From the NCBI GenBank assembly GCA_027886175.1, contig JAJNNQ010000008.1:7443001-7507000 (forward strand): a stretch of DNA of 64,000 bases. The letters are read 5' to 3'. A program made the position numbers and the translations under genes. Numbering within the stretch: position 1 is the stretch's first letter; each line of letters begins with the position of its first letter. This DNA is from Phylloscopus collybita (taxonomy: Eukaryota > Chordata > Aves > Passeriformes > Phylloscopidae). The notes under the pieces were generated by a model. That model had not been told where the DNA came from. It was given only the letters and a program-made list of their open reading frames with translations, and did not search any database. Shown piece by piece: positions 20,525 through 33,399 of this stretch.

Positions 20525-23500
20525 ATTTGTATTTTCACTGAAAATGTAAAATCTTCACTGAAAATGCAGAGCACAGTAGTGGGGAAGGAAGTAATATATT
20601 GAGTACACCCAAAATTTAATTATCTCAATGGTGTACCTGCAAAGCAATTGCAGTTTCTTCTTCCTGCCTGGAAATGCTTGACCAGTGGATCTGGCTGCTG
20701 GTTATCCAGCTCTAGTCACTAGGAGGTAACACACGTAAGAGCATTAGCTGAATGCATGACAGAAGGTGAATCTCCAGAATATGTCAATGAGTCTTGTCAT
20801 CAGTGTGCAGTGCTGAGTAAACATTGTCATTGAAGCAGAGGACAGCTCTTATTTTACGTTATGGAGACTTTTTCCAGATGTGCTAAGCAGTCTGTCTTAT
20901 CCTGCTTGCTGTGGGAAGATATGGCTGTTTGTGATAGAAAATCTTTCCACACAGGGGTTCAAACTGAAGATTGCTGGATTTTCTATAAGAAATTGAGTCC
21001 TCCTGCTCAAGACCAGTTGTAGGCCTAATATCTTACTATGTACTGTAGTCATAGCATGAAATCGGTAATGTATTCCTGTATGATTCATAGAAGTAGCCTG
21101 AAATGTTTAAACACTGTATTTTGCTTTCCAGTAGACCTATATTTTTAGGGGTCACATCTTCAAAACCTTCTACTTTGTTATCTGTGGTAATGAGGAAAAG
21201 CTCTTTCAGTTTAGCTGTTTGATTAGATGGTGTAGAGGCTTGCTTTGTATGTTAGATAATTTGGTTTGAACAAGTATTTTTTTATCTTTTCAGTTACTGT
21301 AATTGCCAAAGCAATTCCATGTTTTAGCTAGGTATGATACATACTAGACTGAGGACCTTTTATGTGAATGAATTTATCTCTTTATAAAAAGACTCTGGGA
21401 GAATGTCCCTATGCTACTTGAATAAATGTGTATTCTTTAATGAAGAAATAGGAAGAAGTCTTTAGATGTCTCAAAGTTAGTGTCAATTTTTCACTGTAAA
21501 AAATATACAATTTATTAGAAAAAAATCCCATAAGAAGTTGAGATGAAGATAGAAATGATCTAGAGAACACATGAACAGGGTAATATGAATCATTTAATGG
21601 CCATTTGAAATGGAATCTAGATAAATTTGTGAAGAGTTGTTCCAGAAGAGCTGTGCTAGGTGAGTTGGAGATGCTCAGATTCATATGCTTATATGACTTC
21701 TTAGGCTGGTCTTTCTTGGTTCTTATAACTTTTCTCAGTCTATCCTAAGTAAATTGGGACCTAAACCCCTTTGTTCTCTCTTGTCTTGACAGTAAAATTG
21801 TTCAGCTAGATTCAAGGCATTGTTTGTACAATTATCACTTTATCATTTATTTAAGTGCTGGAAGCTTTTTACAAACTGTGCTGGTAAATTCCATTTAAGA
21901 GTTTGGAAAGTTTCTTCAATTACTGAATATCTACATTTTGCCAGCTTGAACATCTGTAATTTATGAAGCTGATTCTTCATGGCTAACTGGCTTAGTAGTC
22001 ACTGTGCTTTGGCATCTTCAAACTCTAGAAGTCCTCTGCTGGACTGATCTGCCATGCTTGTGGCCTGCAGGGTTTGGAGTGCGCTTGACTTTCATTTTTA
22101 GGCTTTGCATGGAACTTGCTGCAAAAAGTTTGAGAGAAGGTTTTCTTCTGGTTTTAGGGGATGTAGACGAAAGCTCATCCATTCAAACTGGGAGAAGCAC
22201 AGTCAAACTGAGACTGCTTTTTCAATGGGGTCTACCAGGCAGCCTTGAAATATTGGAGATGATGGACTAGTTATGAGATTAATTAAATGATCTCCCTTGC
22301 TGTCAGGAGAAATAAAGGGTGCAAACCCACTTAATTAGAACAGCACAATATAATGAATAATCTGTTCCTGTGCTGACTTTTTTCTTCTACTTCCAGCATG
22401 CTTCTGTAAAAGTACTTGGCAAGTAATAATTGGTCTAATAAGTAGACAAAGCTAAAAGAAAGGTCTTTTAGCTCATTTACAAGTGTCTTAGTTAATCTAT
22501 TAAAAATTAGCGAAGTGGCCTACTGCATGGTTAAGTTTGGAATACTTTCTCATTTGTCTGGCTGTTATGTACTTCCAGTTTTGAAAAGGAAATATGGGAT
22601 GGAACAAACTAGTATTGTTGCTATGGGAACAATAACTTGGTGCAATTGAATAGAAGTTGTTGCTGTTGGAGTTTGTAGCACATCAGTACCTGGACTATTG
22701 CCCAGGTGCTAAACCAGTGTGTAGCCAGACTGGAGTGGAGGGAGGTCAGAAACTTAGAGAATGGAATGTAAATATAATCAATAACAGCTTAAGCCTTTTT
22801 TGAATACTCTTATGTAAAGTGCTTCTGCATTTATTGTAAGTGGCTACTAATACAAACAGGGCATTAGTACTTCAGTTGAATGATTTCCTATTCTTAAACA
22901 ATCTGTTTTGAAAATTTTCAGCACTTTCAGGGATGTAATAAAGAGCCTTACAGAAAAAAAAAAAAAAAAAAAAAAAAGGCATTGTCTTTCAACAGATGAG
23001 GGAAGTAAATGTGTTAAATAAATGTTTGAAAGAAATGCCTGACCCTGAAGGCTGGCAAACATCATTGTATTAGTAGGCAAACCCAGAACTGAACTAAAAG
23101 CAGAATGCTGTGAGACCACAGTAGGACCTAGGTAGCAGAATATTGTAATTATAAAGGCATCTCTTACCTTTAAATATTCAAAGCAGTGTCATCTCTGAGA
23201 ATATCTTCTATTTAACCTAAGATACTGCTATTAATTCTGAAAAATCAGTCACCAGGTGTGGCTCTCATGCTATCACAGACTGTATAATATTGCACCATCA
23301 ACATAGTATTCAGCTACCATCTAGTGGAGAATTTGAGATAGTGTTCTGAAAATGCAGACCAGTAAAAACTCCAGAAAATTTAGTACTTGTCCAGTACTTG
23401 CACTTTGGGGGACTGCTGACATTTTTGTCAGACTGTAGATGACAGTATGGGCCAGTCCCTTTGAATTCATTGTGTATCACTCACTAGAAAATTTCTTGTG

Positions 23501-24570
23501 GGTTAGGATGCAAGTTAGTTTGATGGTTTAGAGTCTGGTACAGAAGTGCTATTTGACAGGCCTGGATTTTAAGTATATGTATTCAGGCTGGTTTTCAACT
23601 GAAAACTTCAAGATACTTCAGAGTTGAGAGACTTCTTTTTTTGGGGGGGAGTGGGGGTGTTTGCGTTGTTTGTTTTGTTTTTCTTAAGTCTAAGATTCAA
23701 GCTGATATTTGATGAGGGTTTGAGCGTGTGACTTTTCTCACTTCTGAGAGGCAAATGTTTCGAGCAAGGTGTCTCCCTATTCTTAAGGCTTTTTCTTGGG
23801 GCTGGTAACAACAACAAAAAAATTGAGCAAGCTTGAGAAAATCAGAAGTTCTTGGTACTAAACCAAGAAAATCATCTTCTTAGTGATGGGCTTATAATCA
23901 CTATGCTACTGTTGTTTCACAGCTGTGTCAAAATGGAAGCCTAATTTGTTAACATGACAATTGACATGACAATAGCCCAGGTTTTTTTCTAAACAAGTTG
24001 TCAAGAAACTAAATTTGTGACTTAAATGAGTAAAATGGGGTTTATAAGTGAATTCAGCAAACTATTTATCCCTAATGAATGGGTCAAGGAGTTCTATTAA
24101 AACTTGTATTGAAACTTGAAAGGCTTGGACTCAAAGCCATTAAAACAGCAGGAACAAAATGATGAATGTGTTATTGCACATTTAAAATAACTGCTAATTA
24201 TATAGCAGTATAAGTTATTATTCTGAAGATGTTTACAGGACTGTAGAGGCTTGCTAATTTGACAACATGCATTTTCCCCTTTTCCAGACACTGTTTCCTA
24301 GTACTGAGCTTTAGGATGTTTAAAAGTTAAAATAGGCTTTCTTGGGCAAGGCAATTGTGAGTTACTCTGTTGGGAAAAAATATTAATGAATAACAGCTTC
24401 CTAGTCTCAAAACCTTTCTTTTGCAATCTGCAGTAAACCATGGCTCTTTAATAGCTGGTGTTTGAGTGTCAGGATAAGTGAGTTGTTACAGAAACTAGAG
24501 ATACTTGACCTTAACAATTCAGTAGTGAAAGCTGTTTAGCTTGGAGTTCCTTTCCTTGTTCTTCATTCCT
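20525..24570. other. Non-coding intron-like sequence
   Basis: A 24-base A run lies at 22954-22977 and a G/T-rich block at about 23635-23685. A plus-strand open frame at 22004-22270 has no splice context or recognisable motif. A minus-strand donor (AAAG|GTAAGAG, about 23174) is good, but all upstream frames are closed. No gene is called. Confidence 0.5.
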
Positions 24571-24579
24571 GCAATGCAG

Positions 24580-24783
24580 GGAACCTTCTGTAGACATCTG
24601 CAAAAGAAGATAAATCTTTTCATTTACTGCTTAAGACCAAATGGGCTGCAATACCAGTAAGAGCACAAGAGTTGTGGAATCTGTCCAGAAGCCTGAGGAG
24701 GACAGCCTGAGGAAGAAGAAAAAAATTAAGACCCTGGCACAGAAACAACTGCTGATGCTATAAAGGACAGTGCATGTGACTGA
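24580..24783 (+). CDS. Candidate exon: small acylated-type protein, frame broken
   Basis: A strong acceptor (TTCCTTGTTCTTCATTCCTGCAATGCAG, AG at 24578-24579) is followed by 61 bp of leader and an ATG at 24641. The frame begins MGCNTSKSTRVVESVQKPEE and ends at TAA 24761-24763 (40 codons). Met-Gly-Cys with Ser at position 6 is a classic N-myristoylation/palmitoylation start. Codons after about 24730 look more protein-like one base out of frame: 24730-24780 reads DPGTETTADAIKDSACD and then TGA. A single missing base near AAGACC would join the two frames. Either the gene is decayed here, the assembly has an indel, or the 40-codon version is real. A donor-like A|GTAAGAGC at 24655-24656, just after MGCNT, offers another reading as a first coding exon. 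I cannot name the family. Confidence 0.35.
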
Positions 24784-24789
24784 ACAGGC

Positions 24790-25425
24790 TGAAATTGGAT
24801 ATTGATGTGCTCCAAATACACACTGTAACTATGAAGTAAGCAACTTGTTTATTGGCATTTTGTGCTTGAAAGGATTGATCTTTGTGTTACTGACACTGGA
24901 GCTAAAGGCAGGTTTCATATTGGATCTTAAGGAAATCTGTGTTGACAGACACTGTTGTGAGATCTGCTATCTCAGCTGATGAATTCACTGCAAGAATACT
25001 GAAGGAAGCCTGTGTAAATTGCATGAGAAGCGTTGCTGTCAACGTATCCTCCTGGGAACTTGTGCTGAATCTGAATTCATCTCACAGAAATCGATGAGGC
25101 CCTAAATCCTGGACATTACTAGTTTTACAAAAAAAACCCCAAATACACGTTTATAGTTTTAATTCTCCGACTCTGAAACAGGTTCTTTTGCAATGACTTT
25201 TAAGCATAAATAGCAGCTGAACTCTGAAATTGGTGGCAAGATCTGGTAGGTTTTTTTTGAATTAAGTTCTTGCCATCTTCACTTAAAAATACTTTTTATA
25301 CTTAACTGAAATTCCAAGAAAGGTGGGTTAGATGAAGTGAAATCTTATGTCCATATCCTTCTCCTCTCCTAGCTGTAGGACACATAGTGCCTACAAAGAT
25401 ACTTGGTGAGACCTATTACATTTTT
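24790..25425. other. Possible 3' UTR or intron, unassigned
   Basis: Downstream of the short frame the sequence is moderately mixed in composition, with no repeat signature. It could be UTR of the candidate at 24580. An A-rich stretch (ACAAAAAAAACCCC) at about 25129 is too short to prove retroposition. Confidence 0.3.
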
Positions 25426-25427
25426 GC

Positions 25428-25548
25428 AGATGAGCTCAGCTGGTTTGAGTGTGGTGCTAAGGTTGTGGGCTTCATCCCCATATGGACCCTTCATGGACCT
25501 GATGATCCTACTGGGTCCCCTCCAGCTCAGACTGTTCTGTGATTCTGT
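25428..25548 (+). mobile_element. tRNA-Ile-derived SINE with CR1-type tail (TguSINE1-like)
   Basis: The head reads GAGCTCAGCTGGTTTGAGTG, then GTGGTGCTAAGGTTGTGGGC and TTCATCCCCATATGGACC. This follows a tRNA-Ile gene (D-arm A-box region, anticodon-side GGTGCTAA, T-arm B box here decayed to GGCTTCATCC). Relative to tRNA-Ile, roughly nine bases around the anticodon are missing after GGTGCTAA. The tail, GATGATCCTACTGGGTCCCC then TCCAGCTCAGACTGTTCTGTGATTCTGT, is the CR1-type 3' end. This head-tail fusion is the known layout of passerine TguSINE1 elements. The copy is diverged and its B box is damaged, so RNA polymerase III activity is unlikely. Confidence 0.8.
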
Positions 25549-25554
25549 AAATCT

Positions 25555-28500
25555 CTAGAGCAAAGGAATTTAGCTACTGGTTAAGGAAACCTCTGCAGGC
25601 AAAGCCCACTGGAGGGCAGTGCCGTAAAAGGAATTGCAGGACTAAAAGCTGTCGCACTTTGGGGGAATCCTTGCTGAGGGCCAGCAGGGAAGAAAGAATG
25701 CAGACCACTAACCTTGCATAGCTCCCTTAAAATATGTAGCCTTTCAGGTTGGCAGATCTAACTGTCAAGGCTTTAATTTTTTGCCATTGTTCTGAATCAA
25801 AGGTTTTTAAGTCTTTCACCCAAGTGTTTTCTGTGGCCAGTGTTGCTGCTGTGGAAGCAGGGCCTGTTGGTCATATTTGGGCATCTCTCATGGGGACTAT
25901 TCTGAGGCAGATTTTTTTTTCTCTGTGAATCCAATATGTTGAGCTCTTTTAAATTGTCTTTGATGTTGTGTCAATTACGACTCCAAAAGGGTACAAATTA
26001 CTTCTGAATTTAGAGCTAAGCAGTAGTGAAAGATAAGGTCAGTGGCTCAGTAGAGAATCCTGTTGGGAGACCTTTGAGGAAACACATGCTGCCTCTAAAC
26101 TGCAGTTACTCTGGAGCTTGCCATTTCCTTTGCTCTTTGGTGGATGAAAAAACCCTACTTTTGATTTATAGAAATGTGATGGTAGCACTCTGGGGAGAGT
26201 TGAGAATAATGCTTGAGATGTAAGATTTTTATTATAGTAAATGTTTCAAACTGCTGTGTACTTAAATGTGAGAAGAAAATATTCTTTATGTACAGTTAAA
26301 CTGTGATGAGTTTAGGCTTGCTGTCTCTAGATGATGATTCTTAATAAAATGGAAACAATAAGTTTGGGTGTATCATGGAAAATACTAGAATTAAAATCTA
26401 TTCTAATTCAAACATATTTCAGTCTCTTACAGTGCAGTAAGAAAAGGAATTACTTTTCAATGAATAGAGGTATGGTATAGCTAGATGATACCATTAAGAA
26501 ACTGAATTCTTCAAATGAAATACTTAGATCAGTGGAAAATTAATTATGTTTTATTCATGAGTTTATGCATGTAGCTGGAGAATACTTGAAACATAATAAA
26601 TTTTGTAAAGGAGATTTTTTCACTGAAAGCTATTTCCTGTATTTATCATGTAGTTCTGCAGTTAGTGGAAGTGATCTCAAATTTAAAAGAATATTTGTTG
26701 CCTGCAAAGTACATGTAAAAGTCTACTTAATGGCTGTCATAGTAAATGTTACTCTCTGACATCCTTGATTCTTTGATCATCTAGCTTCTGTTGCAACAAA
26801 ATTGCTGCTTTCTGATGAATTTACCCTAGATTATCGACCAAAAATATCTTCGATAAATACCATAAATACTTGCTGTTTCTGTGGTTAAACTCTAGGCCCT
26901 GTCATTCTAGGAAATTATTTATATAGACTGATCCTTCAAGAGAAGCATATATAAATAAGGCTAAGTACTGTCTCAGCTACACACATGCTGTTCATTAAGA
27001 CAGTGCATTAGCAACTTAACTCCTGGCATCATTTTTGTCTTCATAGCCATGTACTGGTTTCTGGTTTGTTATGGATTCAGCTTCCAAGCCCTGCTAACTT
27101 TTATTTAAAGCTTCCAGAGTTTGTGCTGACTCTCCCTCATTATCTATCAGATTCCTTGCCCAGTGTTTATCAGAAGAATGCAATTTCTTGGTTTGCAAGT
27201 TTTCCACTTTGGTTTGTTCTGGGATGGCTGCTGTCTGCAGTGCTCACATGGGATCCCATCTGCACAGGCTTCAATCATCTGGTACAGTCAATGTTAGAAC
27301 TGGGCATTGTTTGCTTGTTTATTTTAATGTTTTTGCTGAATCTAGTTTTGTGTTGTGAGGTATTTGTTTTGGTGAGAGGTTTGGGATGACAGTCACTTGA
27401 AGGTCCAGAGTTTATATCTAGGGCTCTAGTGTCTAACATGCAAATGCAGTCTTTACTGCACTGAAAAGTTTTGTAGGATCACGGAAGAATTTAACATTGG
27501 TTCCAATTTCAGAAGAGGTTACTTACATGTGATTAGTCATGGAGTCACTGAGAATGCTGGAGATGATGTCTTCTGTTTTGTCTTCTCATTCAGTGAAGAA
27601 AAAATTGCTTTTCTCTTTCAGACAATTCTTGATAACCAATGACCCTATGTCTACAAATACTAAAACATTAAGCTTTCATTTTCTTTTTTTTTTTTTTTTA
27701 ATCAACTACCAGTGTTTTTTGCACATACCATGGGTGGCAGCTTGGTTTTCCTCCTGTGCACAGTAAGATGTCAGACCTCTGAAGTTTGAAAGGAGTTGAG
27801 GTCAAGCTTCTGTCCTTATTTCCTCCAAGTGTATAGTAATATTTATGCCTATAGTTTTGTTTTACACATATCAAATTTTCATTGTACTTGTGGTCTGATT
27901 TTGAAACAACCTGTACCAAATTTTCACGGTCCCTACAGTGAGTCTGATATCTGAAAACATGTTCAGGATACAGTGTTCTTTTTATTGCTCCTTAATTATT
28001 AGCACTTGAAAGACAGTGATATTACTGGAGTGAAATTTGATTGCTCTGGTCAGACATGTTAGAAAATTTTGATAGCTAATGAGGACTTTGAATTTCTGCA
28101 AGCTAGATTCTGTTATTCATGACTATCAAAAACCTTTAATGTAGTAGTCTTGGAACCACGTTGACCAACAGTAAATAGTTGGTACAAATGGAGAAGTTCA
28201 AGAGAAATACTTGCTTAAAAATCATTCTGGTGCTTTTGTGTCTTTTAAAAGGTTTAAGATTTCCAGCCAATAGAATGAAAGTTTAACAGAAGTTAGAGAG
28301 CTTTTTGGAGTGATTTTTGAATTCTGCAAAGCTAATCATAAGGTAGCTAATCACTAGTTGGAGAAAAGTAGTATTGGGAAATAATTTCTATGCAAAAAGA
28401 AACTATTATAATTCAAAAAAGGTGAAAATGAAACCATATTTTGTAGAAGATCAATGTAAAGCACTTTATTAGAAAATAAAATAACTTTTTAACTGTAAAT

Positions 28501-31500
28501 GCAGTAAGGAAAAATACTCCTTCAGTTTCATTGAAATTGATTGGTGCACCTGCAGAGAAAAGCAGTTTTATCATCTCATTATCAGTCAATTAATATTCAG
28601 GTTTAAATGTGAATTCTGTGGCCGTTAACGGTAAATGAATTATTTCATTGAAGTCTTAATAGATGAGGAAAAGCAGTTTTCTGCAATGCTAAATGAGGTC
28701 GTGGGGGGGGGGGGGGGGGGAATTAGTAATTCTGTTAGGGATTTAAAAATCTTTTCAGTGTTTCCATAGCTTTAAATGGATACTTTTTTGAAGCAAACTT
28801 TTATTTTGATCATATTGGAATTTATTTTATGAGTTGTGCTACTGCTGGTGCTGGTAAGCCTCTATATTTAGACTTTCTAATACTCAGATTGTAGAAAGAC
28901 TTTTCTGGAAATCAGAAGAGATTTCCATACAAAATGCTCAGAGTGGGGGAATATGGGCTCAGAGGTTCCTTTGCTCAGGGGTCCTTCCTCAGAGACATCA
29001 GCTCTAGCTCTTATTTGGTTATTGCACCAAGATTAAACTATTTAAAGGGTTAGGATGTCTGAGATTCTGTTCTGGGAATCCTATGGTCAAGCTGGTAAGG
29101 AAACCTGTTCTGGCTGTGTGAATGTGGGTAGTGTAGCTGCCAGGGGCTTCAGTCCCAGCAAGTGGGACTGCTAGAGTGGGTTCAGGGTGGTTGGACATGG
29201 AAGTTTCCTTAACACTAATTCAGTGCTTTCAAGTGGGTGATGAGCTGGAAAGCCTCCATAGACACTGTGATGAACTTGTCACCTAACTTCATACATTCTT
29301 CCTGGAGAACAAAACATCCTGGCCATATGCTCAAAACCACAGTCTTGCATTTCATATATAGAAGAGACTTACCAACTGTTTCAGCTGACAAAAAGAATTC
29401 ACAAGGAAAGGCTTTTGTGATCCTATCACAACTTATTGCCTTGAAGGGAATATGTTTTGGTGTGTGATGCTCTTGAGCCATAACAGCTTATAAATCTATA
29501 GTTACCTGTTTGATTCTCTGGAGTATTCTTGTTGTACAGAAATATGTGTCCTAATCAAGTATCAGTTTTACTGTCCATTATTTGAGCAGATACCTGAGCT
29601 GCCAAGCCATATACACTGGAGTTAGTTACACTTGTGTGTGTGAGAAATGTAAAATTTGAGGTGAAGGCAAATTGCCCATTGATATTTGGTCATTCACAAC
29701 TATACAGCTGCAGATGTAAATTGGGTAGAACTGAAGTGTATAGAAGAGGAATAAATAGAAAACTGGTTCAATGTCTGTTTTAATCACTAACAAGCTTTTC
29801 CCCATGATGCTTAATTATCTCATTTATCTAATCTAGTGAGGCATAAGACACTAACTGCTGCAAAAGGACCAAACAATCATTAGTAGCCTACCCCTATGGT
29901 TAGGCTAGGTGGAGTAAGAGTAAACTCATTACAGTCCTTCTTAGGGATGACCTCTGTAGGCATCTGCTTAGGGAGACTATTACTGCTGATGCTTTCCCCA
30001 GCTTCTTTATTTTTAAATTGCTGTAGCAAATCCAGTTATTGATCTGAAGTTCCTCATACTCTGTAGCTCTATTGAATGTTCATCAGAGGGAGCTAAATCT
30101 TCTGCAAAAGATTTGTCATACTTTTTTTCTTTTCAGCCAAAGGCTTCATTATCTTTGTACTGAATTTGATCTGACTTCTGGTGCCTGAATCTGTTGAGGA
30201 GAAGAAAAACAAAGTATTCTGTAGGTGACTGACTTGTGAAAAGAGTGTTTATGCCTTTTTTCAAATTTCAATTTCCTGCTCCTTGTCTTAAAATTGTGGT
30301 TAGATCAGATGACTATGCCTGTCTTGAAATAGCTGAATACTTGAAAATTACCGTTAAATATTCCAAGTTATTTCACAATTGTGAAAATGAGCTGAGTAGG
30401 GTGTTCTGACAGACTGTTGTTCTTTTACATAAGAATTTAAAGTGATTTTTGAAATAATAGCATTAAATATTATTATCTGATCATATTTAGATTTGAATGT
30501 ATAGTTTTCTGTCTCTTTTCTTCTGTATGTTATCCTTTCTTCAACATACCAGTTCTAAATTCCTCTACCTTAAGTATATTAAGGTATATCTGTGTTATTT
30601 TGTGGAATCTGACACAAAAACAAAAGGCGAAGACAAAATCATTATTATTTGTGTGCTAATTAAAAGTTGTCTCTTTAAATGAGGCAGCAGTGAGAGAGTT
30701 TGTTTATACTTATTTGATTCCAGAGTTCTTGAGGTTGTTTATATTTTCACTTAAGTGCAAAGGAAATATCCTTGTCATTATATTACTGAGCACCTATTTG
30801 TAATTCATAGTGATGTTCCAGTAATTTCCCAGCTATTACCTGGAGAATTAAATAAATACTGAATAGGTTCTCTTGACAGCAGGAACCTGGGGACATAACA
30901 GCTCATCTGCCCTTTTCCCCAGTCAGTTAATTGTCCCAAACAAGTAAATTACACAAAGCCAACTTTTCCCTTTTTGAGAATTTCTAGTGTGTTTCAGCTG
31001 GGGATAGGGAGCCCAAAACACAGACTTTGAAGATCAACATTATACTGCAGTAAGGGCGGAAATCACATTTCCTTCTATGGTTTATATATGGATTATTTTT
31101 GGTGGTTGGGGAGGCAGAATTATTTCCAGTATTACCCATTTTCAGATGCTGAGCAAGCTTTCCTGTATGTGCGCCCCGAAAATGCAATCCAGGTAGCCAA
31201 ACCAACAGGCCACTGGATCCTTGAATAACTCAGTACCACATCCATCTAGTTCTGTGTTTGCCTGTGCCTTCTGTTCAGCCTGTTAGGGAATAAGCAAAGA
31301 GTTAGGCAGCTGCCTGGTACCATTGTTTATTCAGTATGGCCAGAAAATCCTTTGATCTAATGATCTCTGATCCATAATCATATATGGGTTAAAGCTGTGA
31401 ATGTGAAACTTTAGGAGCCCTTCAGGTACTCTGAAATCCCTTTCTGCTTTCTGTCTTGTTCCATGCTGCCACTTTCTGTTCTTGCTGTTGCCTTGAGTAC

Positions 31501-33360
31501 TTCTATAAAAGTACCTTTTTTGATGTAGTGGTTGACAGTTTGTGCTGTGACACATCCTACCAGAGTCCATAAGTTGTGTAATGTTAGATTTGCCAAAATT
31601 CATGTGATGTGTTAAAGGAAAAAAACCCCAAAAATGTGTATTATGAAAATTAATCAGAGAAGAGATTTCTGTGGTACTGAATACCTCCCCTCCAGTTTCT
31701 AACTAGCAATGCAATGTGCACATTCTCCTTTGGAGCTTTGTATTAAATGCTATACAAGCAGAATCAAGCTGTAGTGAATATTGCAGCTGGGCACTAACCT
31801 GCTGCAGCTCAATAAAGATTTTTCTGGCTTTGACAAATTAGCTGATGTGTCCATGGATTTTTAACTGATACTGGAAAAACTCTTGCAGTTGACACTTGGT
31901 CAGTTGAAACAGCATGTAAAATGTTTGTCTCTATTCCTGGTCATGTTTTTGTAAGTATAAAACTGGTGAAAGGAATTAACATGTCTGAATTTTGGGAACC
32001 AGGTCCTGGAACTATCTTGAGCTTTTATTAAAAAAAAAAAAGTAGAGGTTCAGTTATAAAAAAAAAAAGCTTCTGTGTATAAAATGCTTTATGTATAGCA
32101 TATTGAATAAGTACTGTATGCATTTATAAATTGTGTGTACATGTAAAGATCCCCTCTCTATTGATCATTTGAAGTAGGAAGAAGGAGGAGGAGGAAAAAT
32201 AATACAGGAAGCAGCATCTCTTCTTTGTTTAATTAATCTCATTTAACTTAAATTGCTGATATAGAGTAAATGGTAGGTATTGAATAGTGATGATAAGCAT
32301 GTCTGAGTTAGGCAAGTCTTAGGGTGTACCAGCACAATTAAATACAAATCAACAGATCTTTGGGACTTGTGCATGAGTTTCATAAAGGGAAATGATATAA
32401 ATCCAATTTTCCTCTCTACTTGAGCCTTGTGTATTGTGTTGGTGCTTCAGATGTGCTGTAAAAATTATTGATTTTAAAAGGCTTCTGTAGAGGAAGATGA
32501 ACAATTGCTGTACTTGATATATGAAAGTTGAAAGCTTGTTTTGGTGAAAAGCTTGAAAAATTGTCATTTCAAGTTGTCTTAATCAGTTCTGAATTCTTGT
32601 AATCTCAGGATCTGAATTGTATTTAACTAGCTGAAGGAATGAAAGCAATGAGTATGTAGTATAGCAAAATTTTGGTTTTTTCTCATTTCGTGTGAAAAAT
32701 GTCAAGGATATCTAGTTTATTCCTTAGTTTAACTGAATGTTTTGGTGCAACAATATTGCTGTTTGTGTTACTACAGAAGGTGAACAAATGCCAAGTAAGC
32801 CAGTGTTCTGGTACGTGTGCATACATTTGCGCATGAGTATTTGTGCTGAAATACACACCAAATACAGTATTTACTTCACAAAACCAAAAAACACCCAAAT
32901 CTATTTTTAGATCTGATCTTTACTTTTTATATTAATATAAAATTAATCTTAACAGTTGAGGTAATTGGAAAGAAAAATTACATCAAACCCAGAAATAAGC
33001 CTAATGAAATCCACTATCTTAATGATTACATAATTTTGTCCATTTAAATTAAGAAATGGATCACTCCAAAATTAATTTTTGCTGTCTTTGTGCACTTGAA
33101 ACATTTATTGTTGAATTGAGAGGTTGCTTTTATTTCATTGGCATTTTGCCTTTTATTGTGGCTATAAAAATCATATCATGTTTTTAAATAAATGTACATG
33201 ACCATTATTAACATTTTAAGAGAAAGTCTGTTCTATGAGGAGATTGCTGTACTTTAATGGACTTAACAATAGTGGCCTAACCAAAGCAAAAATAGAATGA
33301 GCCAAAATGTATGGATAGAAGGCCTTAGAGTGCTTTCATTTGAATAATTGAGAACAGATT
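25555..33360. other. Non-coding AT-rich sequence
   Basis: No gene is supported. Notable are a 16-base T run at 27684-27699 and an 18-base G run at 28703-28720. The plus-strand frame at 27066-27389 (107 codons, hydrophobic) lacks splice signals or motifs. A strong plus acceptor at about 30139 (TTTTTTTCTTTTCAG) opens only a 16-codon frame. The stretch is read as intron or intergenic. Confidence 0.5.
28703..28720 (+). repeat. 18-base G homopolymer
   Basis: An uninterrupted run of 18 G lies in AT-rich surroundings. It can form a G-quadruplex on the plus strand and is prone to length error in sequencing. Confidence 0.9.
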
Positions 33361-33366
33361 TTTGGT

Positions 33367-33397
33367 TACACATAGAGATTTTTTTTCTCTATGTGTA
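33367..33397. repeat. Perfect 12-bp hairpin with T loop
   Basis: TACACATAGAGA (33367-33378) pairs exactly with TCTCTATGTGTA (33386-33397) across seven T residues. No flanking structure extends it. Confidence 0.85.
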
Positions 33398-33399
33398 TT

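Noticed and set aside
22954..22977. A24 run as a possible processed-pseudogene tail
   Set aside because: No gene-like sequence precedes it on plus and no target-site duplication is visible.
27066..27389. 107-codon hydrophobic plus-strand frame resembling a membrane protein
   Set aside because: T-rich DNA gives Leu/Phe/Val-rich translations automatically. No acceptor, donor or family motif.
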